Below are positions 1 to 5,646 of a stretch of 12,168 nt of DNA, piece after piece (within the stretch, counting starts at the first letter, position 1; each line of letters starts with the position of its first letter). The notes under the pieces were generated by a model. That model saw only the letters and a program-made list of their open reading frames with translations. It did no database searches and was not told the origin of the DNA. The DNA comes from Bacillota bacterium (GTDB lineage: Bacteria > Bacillota > Bacilli > Bacillales_B > DSM-18226), in the NCBI GenBank assembly GCA_030705665.1, contig JAUZQA010000062.1, forward strand, positions 1 through 12,168. The letters run 5' to 3'. Made by a program: the position numbers and the translations under genes.

Positions 1-137
1 AGAAGTGTTAACTGGTAAATGGTCGTAAGACTTATACTACAACTTCTACTAATTTTTTAGGATTAATTATTAACAATAGTCTTGTGAGGAAATCATTCGA
101 ATTCAGCTATAAAATTTTCAGCTGAGGAGTGAGAAAG

Positions 138-986
138 TTGAATAAAGTAAAAATTGCAGGAAGGAAAGTTTTTCCGATAGGCTTAGGCACTTGGAATATG
201 GGAGACAGAGCACATCAATTTGAAAAAGAAGTAGAAGCAATCAGAGTCGGTCTTGACCATGGCGTTCAAGTGATTGATACTGCTGAAATGTATGGTGATG
301 GAAATGCAGAGAGAGTAGTGGCACATGCTATTAAGCCTTATAACCGTGAAGAATTATTTCTCATTTCAAAAGTTCTCCCTTCAAATGCTTCAAAAAAGCA
401 ATTACCGATTAGTTTAGAAAATAGCTTAAAAAGATTAAATACAGATTATTTAGATCAATACTTACTACATTGGAAAGGGAATATTCCTATTGAAGAAACG
501 ATTGAATCCTTGGAGAAGGTAAAAGGTCAGGGGAAAATTAAGTCATGGGGTGTTTCTAATTTAGATGTTGATGATTTAGAAAAAATAATGAAATTACCTG
601 ATGGTATAAAATGTGCAGCAAATCAAGTCCGTTATAATCTGGGGGATCGAGGGATTGAATTCGATTTAGTACCTATGATGACCGAACTTGAAATGCCGTT
701 AATCGCCTATGCCCCAGTTGCCAGAGGTGATCGTTTTGGCACTAATCTAACTAAACAAAAAATTTTAAAGGATATTGCTGAAAAACATCATTCCAATAGT
801 TTTCAAATTTTATTAGCATGGTGTATTCGAAATGGCCAAACAATTGCGATACCACAATCTAGTAATTCTGCTCATGTGATAGATAATGTGAAAGCAGCTG
901 AGATTCAATTAACACAGCAAGATTTGGAGCAAATTGACTCAATCTATCCAAAACCTAACATGAAACAGCCACTTGCTTTATGGTAA
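138..986 (+). CDS. Aldo/keto reductase, AKR superfamily
   Basis: Predicted cytosolic NAD(P)H-dependent oxidoreductase of about 282 aa, the usual length for a bacterial AKR (TIM barrel). The tetrad is intact, counted from the TTG start: Asp47 and Tyr52 in DTAEMYGDG, Lys78 in LISK, and His111 in YLLHW. GLGTWNMG near residue 15 and KSWGVSN in the middle of the barrel are also typical. A GTG at 129 is in frame, but it lies inside the ribosome binding site GAGGAGTGAG (124-133), which sits 5-10 nt before TTG 138, so TTG is preferred. The substrate cannot be read from sequence; small aldehydes or ketones are the family norm. The gene stands alone, convergent with the 55-aa minus-strand gene, and no clear promoter was found in the 128 bases upstream. 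Its base composition looks more AT-rich than the transporter operon at the other end of the window. Confidence 0.93.
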   Translation: MNKVKIAGRKVFPIGLGTWNMGDRAHQFEKEVEAIRVGLDHGVQVIDTAEMYGDGNAERVVAHAIKPYNREELFLISKVLPSNASKKQLPISLENSLKRLNTDYLDQYLLHWKGNIPIEETIESLEKVKGQGKIKSWGVSNLDVDDLEKIMKLPDGIKCAANQVRYNLGDRGIEFDLVPMMTELEMPLIAYAPVARGDRFGTNLTKQKILKDIAEKHHSNSFQILLAWCIRNGQTIAIPQSSNSAHVIDNVKAAEIQLTQQDLEQIDSIYPKPNMKQPLALW

Positions 987-1034
987 GAATTAAACAGGTA
1001 AGCCTAAATAGATTATCGATTACAAAAAAATGGC

Positions 1035-1136
1035 AAAACGTGCAAGGCCAGCGGATAAACGTGCAAAGCTCCCCTGAAAACGTGCAAAGCCTGATGAAAA
1101 TCGTGCAAGCCCCCTGTAAAATCGTGCAAAGTTCCC
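1035..1136. repeat. Five direct repeats with exact 21-bp period (CGTGCAA core)
   Basis: The core CGTGCAA occurs at 1039, 1060, 1081, 1102 and 1123, giving four identical intervals of 21 bp. It is preceded by AAA or AAAT in most copies and usually followed by AG or G. The middle 8-10 bases of each unit vary. The array lies between the stop of the aldo/keto reductase and a large hairpin. Because 21 is a multiple of three, it keeps a minus-strand frame open and creates a spurious-looking 7-residue Cys-Thr-Phe repeat peptide. A period of 21 bp is two helical turns, so all cores face the same side of the DNA. The function is unknown; a dispersed intergenic repeat family or an array of protein-binding sites are both possible. 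Confidence 0.85.
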
Positions 1137-1141
1137 GAAAG

Positions 1142-1208
1142 AAGCAAAGAAAATAATGGATGGAGTCAATCCGAAAAAGATTGACCTCATCCATTATTTT
1201 CTTTGCTT
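1142..1208. terminator. 30-bp inverted repeat; possible bidirectional terminator
   Basis: The arms 1142-1171 and 1179-1208 pair over 30 positions with only two adjacent mismatches, around a 7-nt loop (CGAAAAA). The outer third is A-rich on the left and T-rich on the right, so from either strand a GC-richer inner hairpin (GATGGAGTCAATC with its partner) is followed by a U-rich 3' side. That suits a terminator shared by the convergent aldo/keto reductase and the 55-aa gene. The stop codon and last residues of the 55-aa gene lie in the right arm. The stem is longer than most intrinsic terminators, so a palindromic repeat element is an alternative. Confidence 0.6.
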
Positions 1209-1361
1209 ATTGATAATGTTGTTAATTAAAATTTGAGTTGCATCTCGTGAAAAATCAAAAGCATTTTCAATAGCAGGTTGCACGTAGTTTAAAGCTGAAT
1301 GATGGATATTTCCATATCCTTTTTTTTCGTGATTGTTTTCATATAGATATTTTTCATTCAT
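1194..1361 (-). CDS. Small hypothetical protein, 55 aa
   Basis: I do not recognise this family. The frame opens further upstream, at 1391, but ATG at 1361-1359 is preceded by AGGAGA (plus-strand 1371-1376) at 9 nt spacing, so a 55-aa product starting MNEKYLYENN is favoured. The sequence is hydrophilic and Asn/His/Tyr-rich, with no signal peptide or membrane segment. Its middle part (HHSALNYVQPAIENAFDF) looks like a conserved helix rather than random translation. The last codons and the stop fall in the right arm of the large inverted repeat, so the C-terminus may have been shaped or cut by that element. The gene is convergent with the aldo/keto reductase and co-directional with the desulfidase operon upstream, but 190 bp separate them. 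The good ribosome binding site supports a real gene. Confidence 0.5.
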   Translation of the reverse strand: MNEKYLYENNHEKKGYGNIHHSALNYVQPAIENAFDFSRDATQILINNIINKQRK

Positions 1362-1483
1362 AATCAGATGTCTCCTATCTTTTTCTAACATCTTTTATTG
1401 TGCTGTTTCAATTTGAAAAATATACATAATCGAAAGGATCAATCATTTTGACAAAAACCTTATCTTTAAAAAGATTCCTATTG

Positions 1484-1509
1484 CCCAGCCTTAAAACGGA
1501 ACGGTTGGG
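1484..1509. other. Weak hairpin in the gap before the 55-aa gene
   Basis: CCCAGCC (1484-1490) pairs with GGTTGGG (1503-1509) across a 12-nt loop. The seven pairs include one G-U wobble if transcribed from the plus strand, and an A-C mismatch if transcribed from the minus strand. It lies downstream of the desulfidase gene on the minus strand and is followed there by AATCTTTTT after a few bases, so it could be a poor terminator of that operon. The evidence is weak. Confidence 0.25.
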
Positions 1510-1553
1510 TACTTTGTCTTTGTATCAAATATTTTAAAAATGTATAAGGGGTA

Positions 1554-2021
1554 TCAGTCTTTTATATAATGTATATTACTGTTAAAGACTGGATTACTGT
1601 TATTTGGTAAATACCAAAAAGTTTTCAGGTTAATCTCATTTTCTGCAAACAGGGAGATCAGTTCTTCAATGAATATGCCCCTGGAAGGGTCACATGATGG
1701 ACTGCCTTTGATTCCTAATAATCCAGCTATTTCGAAGCCGTTTTTTAAGTACTCTATTGCCTGGTTAAGGACAGGAGCAAGGATTTCCCTGCAATGTTTC
1801 CTGTATTCAGGGGTGTTGTACTGCTCGTATGTCATCGACGGGCGGTTTAAACCAAGAAATGTGAATTCAGGGCAGGGAAGCTGCAAAATCCCAAAGCCTT
1901 CCTTCGTTGCCCATTCTGTAGCGGATAAAATGGCTCCTTCAGCTCTTGCTTCGTTTTCAATCACCGTATTTTGATTTAAGATACAATGAGAAACAAGTAA
2001 AATCTTTTTACTACGCTGCAT
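1554..2021 (-). CDS. TudS-related putative desulfidase (DUF523-like)
   Basis: 155-aa cytosolic protein resembling TudS/DUF523 proteins, and in particular, from memory, the family named after Clostridioides difficile CD3072. TudS removes sulfur from 2-thiouracil using a [4Fe-4S] cluster held by three cysteines, the fourth iron binding the substrate sulfur. Three cysteines here sit in matching contexts: Cys13 in SHCILNQN, Cys50 in LPCPEF, and Cys110 in GSPSCDPSRG. Cys77 is extra. The start ATG is preceded by AGGGGGA at about 8 nt and overlaps the 3' end of the S-component gene by 11 bp, so translational coupling is likely. The ECF partner upstream suggests the enzyme acts on an imported small thio-compound. 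The fold and cluster ligands are well supported, but the actual substrate is unknown and need not be thiouracil. Confidence 0.8.
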   Translation of the reverse strand: MQRSKKILLVSHCILNQNTVIENEARAEGAILSATEWATKEGFGILQLPCPEFTFLGLNRPSMTYEQYNTPEYRKHCREILAPVLNQAIEYLKNGFEIAGLLGIKGSPSCDPSRGIFIEELISLFAENEINLKTFWYLPNNSNPVFNSNIHYIKD

Positions 2022-2586
2022 TGCTTTTCCCCCTATTTATCATCTTTGCAAAGTTTGGAAGGCGGACGATTAAGAACATGACCAGCATGCAAGTGATGAT
2101 CTTGTCAATAAAGTTCCCGGTTATTCTTGAGATAAAGGTCGATGCAAAAACACTTTCACCGGAAGCCCTTAACCACAAAACGACCAAATCCATTCCGCTC
2201 CCATTAAGTCCTCCATAGACTGCAACTGCTATAGGGGTTCCAATTAAAGGGGCAATGATTGACACAAGAACTCCTGTCAAAAGAGCAACGTACCATTTTG
2301 TAAAGTCAAACCTTCTGGCTATAAACCCAACGACTAATGCTATAGCTATATTGACAAGCCCAAAAAAAATAGCAGAGGCTCCCGTTGTTGCCCCTAAAAC
2401 AACATTCGTTAAACCGCCCGTTAACACTCCCCACCAAGGCCCAAATACAACGGAAATCAACACGGTTCCAATGGTATCAAGAAACAATAAGGGAATTTTC
2501 ATCCAAGAAACCACTGTGCCTAAGACGACGTTCAGCGCGATCCCCATTGCTGAATAAGTTAAAATTATTGTTTTGGTTGTTTTCAT
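2011..2586 (-). CDS. Putative ECF transporter S component
   Basis: 191-aa integral membrane protein with about six hydrophobic segments (roughly 7-27, 32-49, 51-68, 72-90, 98-122 and 155-175) and few charges, the size and layout of energy-coupling-factor substrate-binding (S) subunits. It looks like the family I recall as named after C. difficile CD3073, typically encoded beside the CD3072 TudS-like protein, which matches the order here. No ECF ATPases or T subunit are encoded in the window, so it would use a shared ECF module (group II type). The start ATG follows AGGAGG (plus-strand 2595-2600) at 9 nt. The ligand is unknown; coupling to a desulfidase points to a small thio-compound. It is the first gene of the minus-strand operon and overlaps the desulfidase by 11 bp. 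The assignment rests on size, topology and context, as S components share little sequence. Confidence 0.75.
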   Translation of the reverse strand: MKTTKTIILTYSAMGIALNVVLGTVVSWMKIPLLFLDTIGTVLISVVFGPWWGVLTGGLTNVVLGATTGASAIFFGLVNIAIALVVGFIARRFDFTKWYVALLTGVLVSIIAPLIGTPIAVAVYGGLNGSGMDLVVLWLRASGESVFASTFISRITGNFIDKIITCMLVMFLIVRLPNFAKMINRGKSNAA

Positions 2587-2768
2587 TATATTTTTCCTCC
2601 TCGTTCCGAATTATATATGTAAAATGGAATTTCATATCCAATCTATCATGAATTTATTATCGGTATTAGATTTTTTTATAATATATATTTGCTTTTTTTA
2701 TAATTAGACATAAAAACTATACAAAATATGCTAACATATATCATTATTAAATCAGTGAGGTGGAAAAA
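2587..2768. promoter_or_regulatory. Divergent promoter region between ECF/TudS operon and DsrE-like gene
   Basis: This very AT-rich 182-bp region must carry promoters in both directions. For the plus strand, TAGACA (2705-2710), 16 nt and TATGCT (2727-2732) make a fair sigma-A match, giving a start near 2739 and a leader of about 30 nt. For the minus strand, the plus-strand text ATTATATATG (2610-2619) reads as CATATATAAT, containing the -10 match TATAAT. A weak -35 (TTGGAT, plus-strand 2637-2642) lies about 20 nt from that -10. The short dyad TGGA/TCCA lies between them and could be an operator half-palindrome. No riboswitch fold was recognised. Confidence 0.45.
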
Positions 2769-3107
2769 TTGAAAAACAAAGTAATTTTACTTGCTTCAGA
2801 TCAGCTTGGCAAAGGAGAAGCAGAACTCGGGGAAGGGATATTAGAAACCTTCTTTACCATTCTTAAGCAAAAGGAAGAACTGCCTGAGGCTGTTTTTTGC
2901 ATGAACCGTGGGGTGTTTACATTAACGGAAAGCTCTCTTGTATCTCTCCAATTAAAAGAACTGGAGGAAAAAGGCGTTGACGTATTAGCTTGTAAAACAT
3001 GTGTTGATTTTTATGAGCTAAATGATAAGCTTGTGGCCGGAAAAATCAGCGGGATGGCCCAATTTATTGAGTTAGCCTCAAAATATGAAGTAATTACATT
3101 ATCTTGA
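2769..3107 (+). CDS. DsrE/YedF-like sulfur-transfer family protein
   Basis: 112-aa soluble protein with the DsrE/F-like alpha/beta fold, closest by eye to the C-terminal domain of YedF ('sulfurtransferase-like selenium metabolism protein'). Diagnostic stretches are the N-terminal strand KVILLASDQLGKG, AVFCMNRGV (Cys44), and ACKTCVDFYEL with the CxxC pair Cys75/Cys78, where the second cysteine is the family's usual conserved one. DsrE-type proteins carry persulfides on cysteine, so a role in accepting or relaying sulfur is reasonable but inferred. GTG at 2760 is in frame, but GAGGTGG (2757-2763) is an excellent ribosome binding site 5 nt before TTG 2769, so TTG is preferred. It is divergent from the ECF/TudS operon, suggesting shared control. 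The frame continues for 50 codons beyond the UGA stop (see findings). Confidence 0.82.
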   Translation: MKNKVILLASDQLGKGEAELGEGILETFFTILKQKEELPEAVFCMNRGVFTLTESSLVSLQLKELEEKGVDVLACKTCVDFYELNDKLVAGKISGMAQFIELASKYEVITLS

Positions 3108-3233
3108 GAGAGCGTCAAACCGTCGGGGGAGAATGGTAATTTTCCCACTGCTGCAACTGAAGATATTAACAGTGGAACAACACCAGGGCTGAACATTAAT
3201 TTAATGAAACAAAATAAAATTTTAAAATGCAAC

Positions 3234-3263
3234 TTGACTGATAGGTTTTGTATGATTTAAAAT
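3234..3263 (+). promoter_or_regulatory. Putative sigma-A promoter upstream of the LysR gene
   Basis: TTGACT (3234-3239, 5/6 to the -35 consensus), an 18-nt spacer, and TAAAAT (3258-3263, 5/6 to the -10 consensus). Transcription would begin near 3270, about 40 nt before the terminator stem and 150 nt before the LysR start codon. It is the best-scoring promoter seen by eye in the window. Confidence 0.6.
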
Positions 3264-3308
3264 AATGCTAAATATTTAGAAAATTTAAAAGCCGACTAGT
3301 CTTCTAGA

Positions 3309-3358
3309 GGCTCTCAATTCAAGTATAAAATATCTTGAGTTGGGAGCCTTTTTATTTT
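3309..3358 (+). terminator. Strong intrinsic terminator / possible attenuator
   Basis: GGCTCTCAATTCAAG (3309-3323) pairs with CTTGAGTTGGGAGCC (3334-3348) in a 15-bp stem with two G-U wobbles in the plus-strand transcript and a 10-nt loop, followed at once by TTTTTATTTTTAT. The wobbles favour plus-strand RNA. It may end transcripts from the DsrE gene, or, since a promoter lies just upstream, act as an attenuator for the LysR gene. A small competing hairpin is possible: GCC (3290-3292) with GGC (3309-3311), around CTAG-TCTT-CTAG. Confidence 0.9.
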
Positions 3359-3420
3359 TATCACATTGAAAGAAGAAGAAGACATGTGAGAGTTCGTTAT
3401 TTTAGGGAGTGACGTAAAAA

Positions 3421-4332
3421 ATGAATATTGATCACCTTGAAGCATTTATGTATGTGGTCCATTTGGATAGTATACATAAAGCGGCTGAAGCTTTGTATTT
3501 ATCCCAGCCCACCGTAACAGCAAGAATAAAAACACTAGAACGGGATCTTGATATTGAATTATTTTTGAGAAAGGGGAGAAGTCTGACACTAACCGAAGAG
3601 GGAAAGGAATTTATTCCGTACGCGGAACAAATCATTCGAACCTATCAGCAAGGGAAAAAACTTTTGAAAAAAGAAAATAATCAAGAAGAGATCGTGATAG
3701 GAGCTAATACAATTACTTCACAATATTTCATTCCGTTTGCCCTTCCTTTCTTAAAGAAAGCAAACCCGCATCTTCATTTTAAATTTATTTCAGCTCCAAA
3801 TGATATTTTGCTGGATAAACTTCTTCAAAAGCAGGTAGATATCGCCTTTATGAAGGAGGTTTCGCACAATCGAATTCAAATCCATGAACTCCTTGATAAT
3901 TCTGTCCGCTTAGTGGTGTATCCAGGACACCCATTTCAATTTCAAAAAAAACTAACGGTTCAGGAGCTAGCAGCTGAACCAATGGTATTTTTTGAATGTG
4001 GGGCTTTTGACTGGAATCGGATCCATAAATTATTTGAAGTAGCCAATGTAGAGCCGCATATTGAATTTCTGGTTGACCATCTTGAAGTAGCAAAGTCGAT
4101 TATTCTTAGTAAATGTGGGATTGGATTCCTACCACACTTATGCATCAAACAGGAGCTTGATCGGGGAGAGCTGATTGAAATTGATGTTTCCCATATTATA
4201 AAAATCAATCAGCACATATTTGCCACCGTGCTAAATAATGGCTTTGAAAAGCCCATTCTGTGGAAGGATATTCTATTGTCCGTCAAGGAATTTGAAAACC
4301 TTTCACATAGATCAACTCTTCAACTGAATTGA
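3421..4332 (+). CDS. LysR-family transcriptional regulator
   Basis: 303-aa regulator of normal LysR length. The N-terminal winged helix-turn-helix spans residues 1-60, with the family hallmarks FMYVVHLDSIHKAAEALYLSQPTVTARIKTLE and LFLRKGRSLTLTEEG shared among LysR proteins (segments 9-40 and 48-61). The effector-binding domain (about 90-295) is of the two-subdomain periplasmic-binding type. ATG 3421 follows AGGGAGTGA at about 8 nt. The gene points the same way as the monooxygenase/ABC operon, and the 149 bp between them hold several TGAAA/TTTCA palindromes, the likely binding site. In Bacillus, LysR proteins such as YtlI and CysL control sulfur genes, so a sulfur-responsive activator is a fair guess. 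The co-inducer is unknown. Expression may be limited by the terminator 60 nt upstream. Confidence 0.93.
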   Translation: MNIDHLEAFMYVVHLDSIHKAAEALYLSQPTVTARIKTLERDLDIELFLRKGRSLTLTEEGKEFIPYAEQIIRTYQQGKKLLKKENNQEEIVIGANTITSQYFIPFALPFLKKANPHLHFKFISAPNDILLDKLLQKQVDIAFMKEVSHNRIQIHELLDNSVRLVVYPGHPFQFQKKLTVQELAAEPMVFFECGAFDWNRIHKLFEVANVEPHIEFLVDHLEVAKSIILSKCGIGFLPHLCIKQELDRGELIEIDVSHIIKINQHIFATVLNNGFEKPILWKDILLSVKEFENLSHRSTLQLN

Positions 4333-4345
4333 TTAATTTTTTTAA

Positions 4346-4444
4346 TGAAAGCAATAAATTTTTCTATCAGTGAAAGTATTGCTGTTTCTATATTTTCAGT
4401 GATAGGATAAGTTTCACAAGGTGAAATATTATTATTCATATAAG
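4346..4444 (+). promoter_or_regulatory. Palindrome-rich operator and promoter of the monooxygenase/ABC operon
   Basis: Three dyads lie close together: AGCAATA (4350-4356) with TATTGCT (4377-4383); CTATCAGTGAAA (4364-4375) with TTTCAGTGATAG (4394-4405), matching at 11 of 12 positions; and the compact palindrome TTTCAC-aag-GTGAAA (4412-4426). The motif TGAAA/TTTCA recurs at 4346, 4371, 4394, 4412 and 4422. A -10-like TATAAG (4439-4444) follows with no good -35, and the compact palindrome lies over the expected -35 position. This fits activation by the LysR protein encoded just upstream, with a distal recognition site and a proximal activation site. The first dyad, followed by a T-rich stretch, could also weakly terminate the lysR transcript. 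Confidence 0.6.
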
Positions 4445-4481
4445 TTAACTAGGAATTGAATTGAAAAGAGGGAAATAGAAA

Positions 4482-5483
4482 ATGAGCTATCGATTAAGTA
4501 TTTTAGATCAGAGTCCAATTATTCCGGGAACTACTGCTTTTGATTCCTTGCAGAAAACGGTGCAGCTTGCGCAAAAAGCAGAGGAATGGGGATATTCACG
4601 TTTTTGGGTAGCAGAGCATCATCATTCAGAACAGTTAGCAGGATCATCTCCAGAAGTGTTAATTTCATACTTATTGGCACGAACGAGTAAGATACGTGTA
4701 GGTTCAGGGGGCGTGATGCTTCAGCATTACAGTCCATACAAGGTGGCGGAAAACTTTCATGTTTTATCCAATCTCGCGCCAGGAAGAGTAGATCTTGGCA
4801 TCGGGAAAGCACCCGGCGGGCTGCCATTATCAACAAAAGCCCTACAATACGGGACCGTTAATGATGGAACGGATTTTCCAGAACGGCTTTCTTTGTTGCA
4901 AAAAATAATTGAAAATTCTGTAGATAATAATCACCCTCTTGCAGGTATTCAAGCAACGCCGATCCCGCCGGTAAAACCCGAGATGTTTCTGCTTGGGGCC
5001 AGTTCAAAAAGCGCTGAGCTTGCAGGATCCTTGAGAATACCATATGTGTTTGCAAAATTTATTAACAGTGAAGAAAGTATCCTGAAAGAAGCTGCTCACG
5101 TTTACCGGAATGCCTTTCCAAAAGGGGAGTTTATTATTTCGGTTGCAGCTATTGCGGCTACGTCTCAAAAAGAAGCAGAACAACTGGCGGGGGACAGAAA
5201 TATTGTAAAAGTCCATCTACAAAGCGGGCGCAGTGTAACAGTTCAATCTCGCGAGCAGGCTGAATCGTTCGGAAAGCAGGCTGGGGAACCATTTGAAATT
5301 ACTGAACATAAGGCAGATGTGATTGCCGGGACCCTAGAACATGTGAGAGATGTTTTGGAACAACTTCATAAAACCTATCAAGTAGATGAATTTATTTTAC
5401 ACACTCCTGTTGAAAAAGAAGAAGAACGATTACGGTCTATCAAGTTGCTGAGCCCAAGTTTTCTAAATGTAATAGCAAAATAG
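4482..5483 (+). CDS. LLM-class flavin-dependent oxidoreductase, MsnO8/YtmO type
   Basis: 333-aa luciferase-like monooxygenase, the usual length of the single-component-like MsnO8 group that includes B. subtilis YtmO. Visible hallmarks: LSILDQSPI at the N-terminus, RFWVAEHHH (40-48), LAGSSPEVLI (52-61), VGSGGVMLQHYSPYKVAENF (73-92) and GRVDLGIGKAPGG (101-113), the last typical of the FMN-phosphate and barrel-core region. Members use reduced FMN and O2, normally supplied by a separate reductase that is not in this window. The neighbouring SnaA-type enzyme and transporter suggest oxidation of an imported organosulfur compound, as for YtmO in the ytm operon. ATG 4482 follows GAGGG (4468-4472) at 9 nt. 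It is the first gene of the operon, directly after the LysR operator region. The specific substrate is not predictable. Confidence 0.9.
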   Translation: MSYRLSILDQSPIIPGTTAFDSLQKTVQLAQKAEEWGYSRFWVAEHHHSEQLAGSSPEVLISYLLARTSKIRVGSGGVMLQHYSPYKVAENFHVLSNLAPGRVDLGIGKAPGGLPLSTKALQYGTVNDGTDFPERLSLLQKIIENSVDNNHPLAGIQATPIPPVKPEMFLLGASSKSAELAGSLRIPYVFAKFINSEESILKEAAHVYRNAFPKGEFIISVAAIAATSQKEAEQLAGDRNIVKVHLQSGRSVTVQSREQAESFGKQAGEPFEITEHKADVIAGTLEHVRDVLEQLHKTYQVDEFILHTPVEKEEERLRSIKLLSPSFLNVIAK

Positions 5484-5646
5484 AAAAAACAGAAAGTCAT
5501 GCGTAAAGCTTCTAAGGAGAAATCCAGATAAAGAGGGTAATCGAATTGAATCCTCAATCGAACAAGTTTGAAGGTGGCACTTTAAGATTAATTCCGACTA
5601 TTAAGATATAGATAGTGTGTAATAAAAATATAGGGAGATGTTTGTA
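5484..5646 (+). other. Gap between the two monooxygenase genes, with a possible 21-aa ORF
   Basis: There is no terminator or convincing promoter, so the two monooxygenase genes are probably co-transcribed. TTG at 5546 has AAGAGGG (5531-5537) 8 nt upstream and opens a 21-codon frame to TAG at 5609-5611. The peptide contains FEGGTLRLIP, which by eye resembles the first residues of a mature substrate-binding protein. It may be a remnant, a leader peptide or chance. A shorter ATG frame of 10 codons (5496-5528) precedes it without a ribosome binding site. Confidence 0.3.

Larger units (their letters stand above)
3108..3420. other. 313-base gap: open frame tail, hairpin, promoter, terminator, LysR leader
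   Basis: No complete gene is visible. From the left: 50 sense codons in the DsrE frame after its UGA (3108-3257, stop TAA at 3258); within this an imperfect dyad CCACTG (3145-3150) with CAGTGG (3170-3175), too widely spaced and without a T-tract to be a convincing terminator; a good promoter at 3234-3263; an intrinsic terminator at 3309-3358; and the ribosome binding site AGGGAGTGA (3404-3412) of the LysR gene. No clear promoter is seen between the terminator and the LysR start. Confidence 0.6.

Noticed and set aside
2..28. Tail of an upstream gene (eight codons then TAA)
   Set aside because: Eight sense codons are too few to support a gene; the frame could be chance.
82..113. Promoter for the aldo/keto reductase (TTGTGA and TATAAA)
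   Set aside because: The spacing of 20 nt is too long and the -35 match is poor, so no promoter is called.
1035..1136. CRISPR-like array
   Set aside because: The conserved part is only 7-12 bp, with a 21-bp period and no unique spacers of 30 bp or more; no cas genes are nearby.
955..1194. Minus-strand 79-codon frame with a Cys-Thr-Phe heptad-like repeat
   Set aside because: The repeat comes from the 21-bp DNA array staying in frame. There is no ribosome binding site before its ATG, which lies within the hairpin, and it overlaps the end of the aldo/keto reductase.
1035..1208. Plasmid-type iteron origin
   Set aside because: Direct repeats of 21 bp next to a hairpin recall iterons, but there is no replication initiator gene or DnaA box and the surroundings look chromosomal.
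2011..2651. Plus-strand frames across the ECF and TudS genes
   Set aside because: They are antisense shadows with unlikely composition; the minus-strand genes have clear families, ribosome binding sites and an 11-bp coupling overlap.
3270..3420. T-box or SAM (S-box) riboswitch before the LysR gene
   Set aside because: The leader before the terminator is only about 40 nt and lacks the T-box sequence, specifier loop and S-box conserved blocks.
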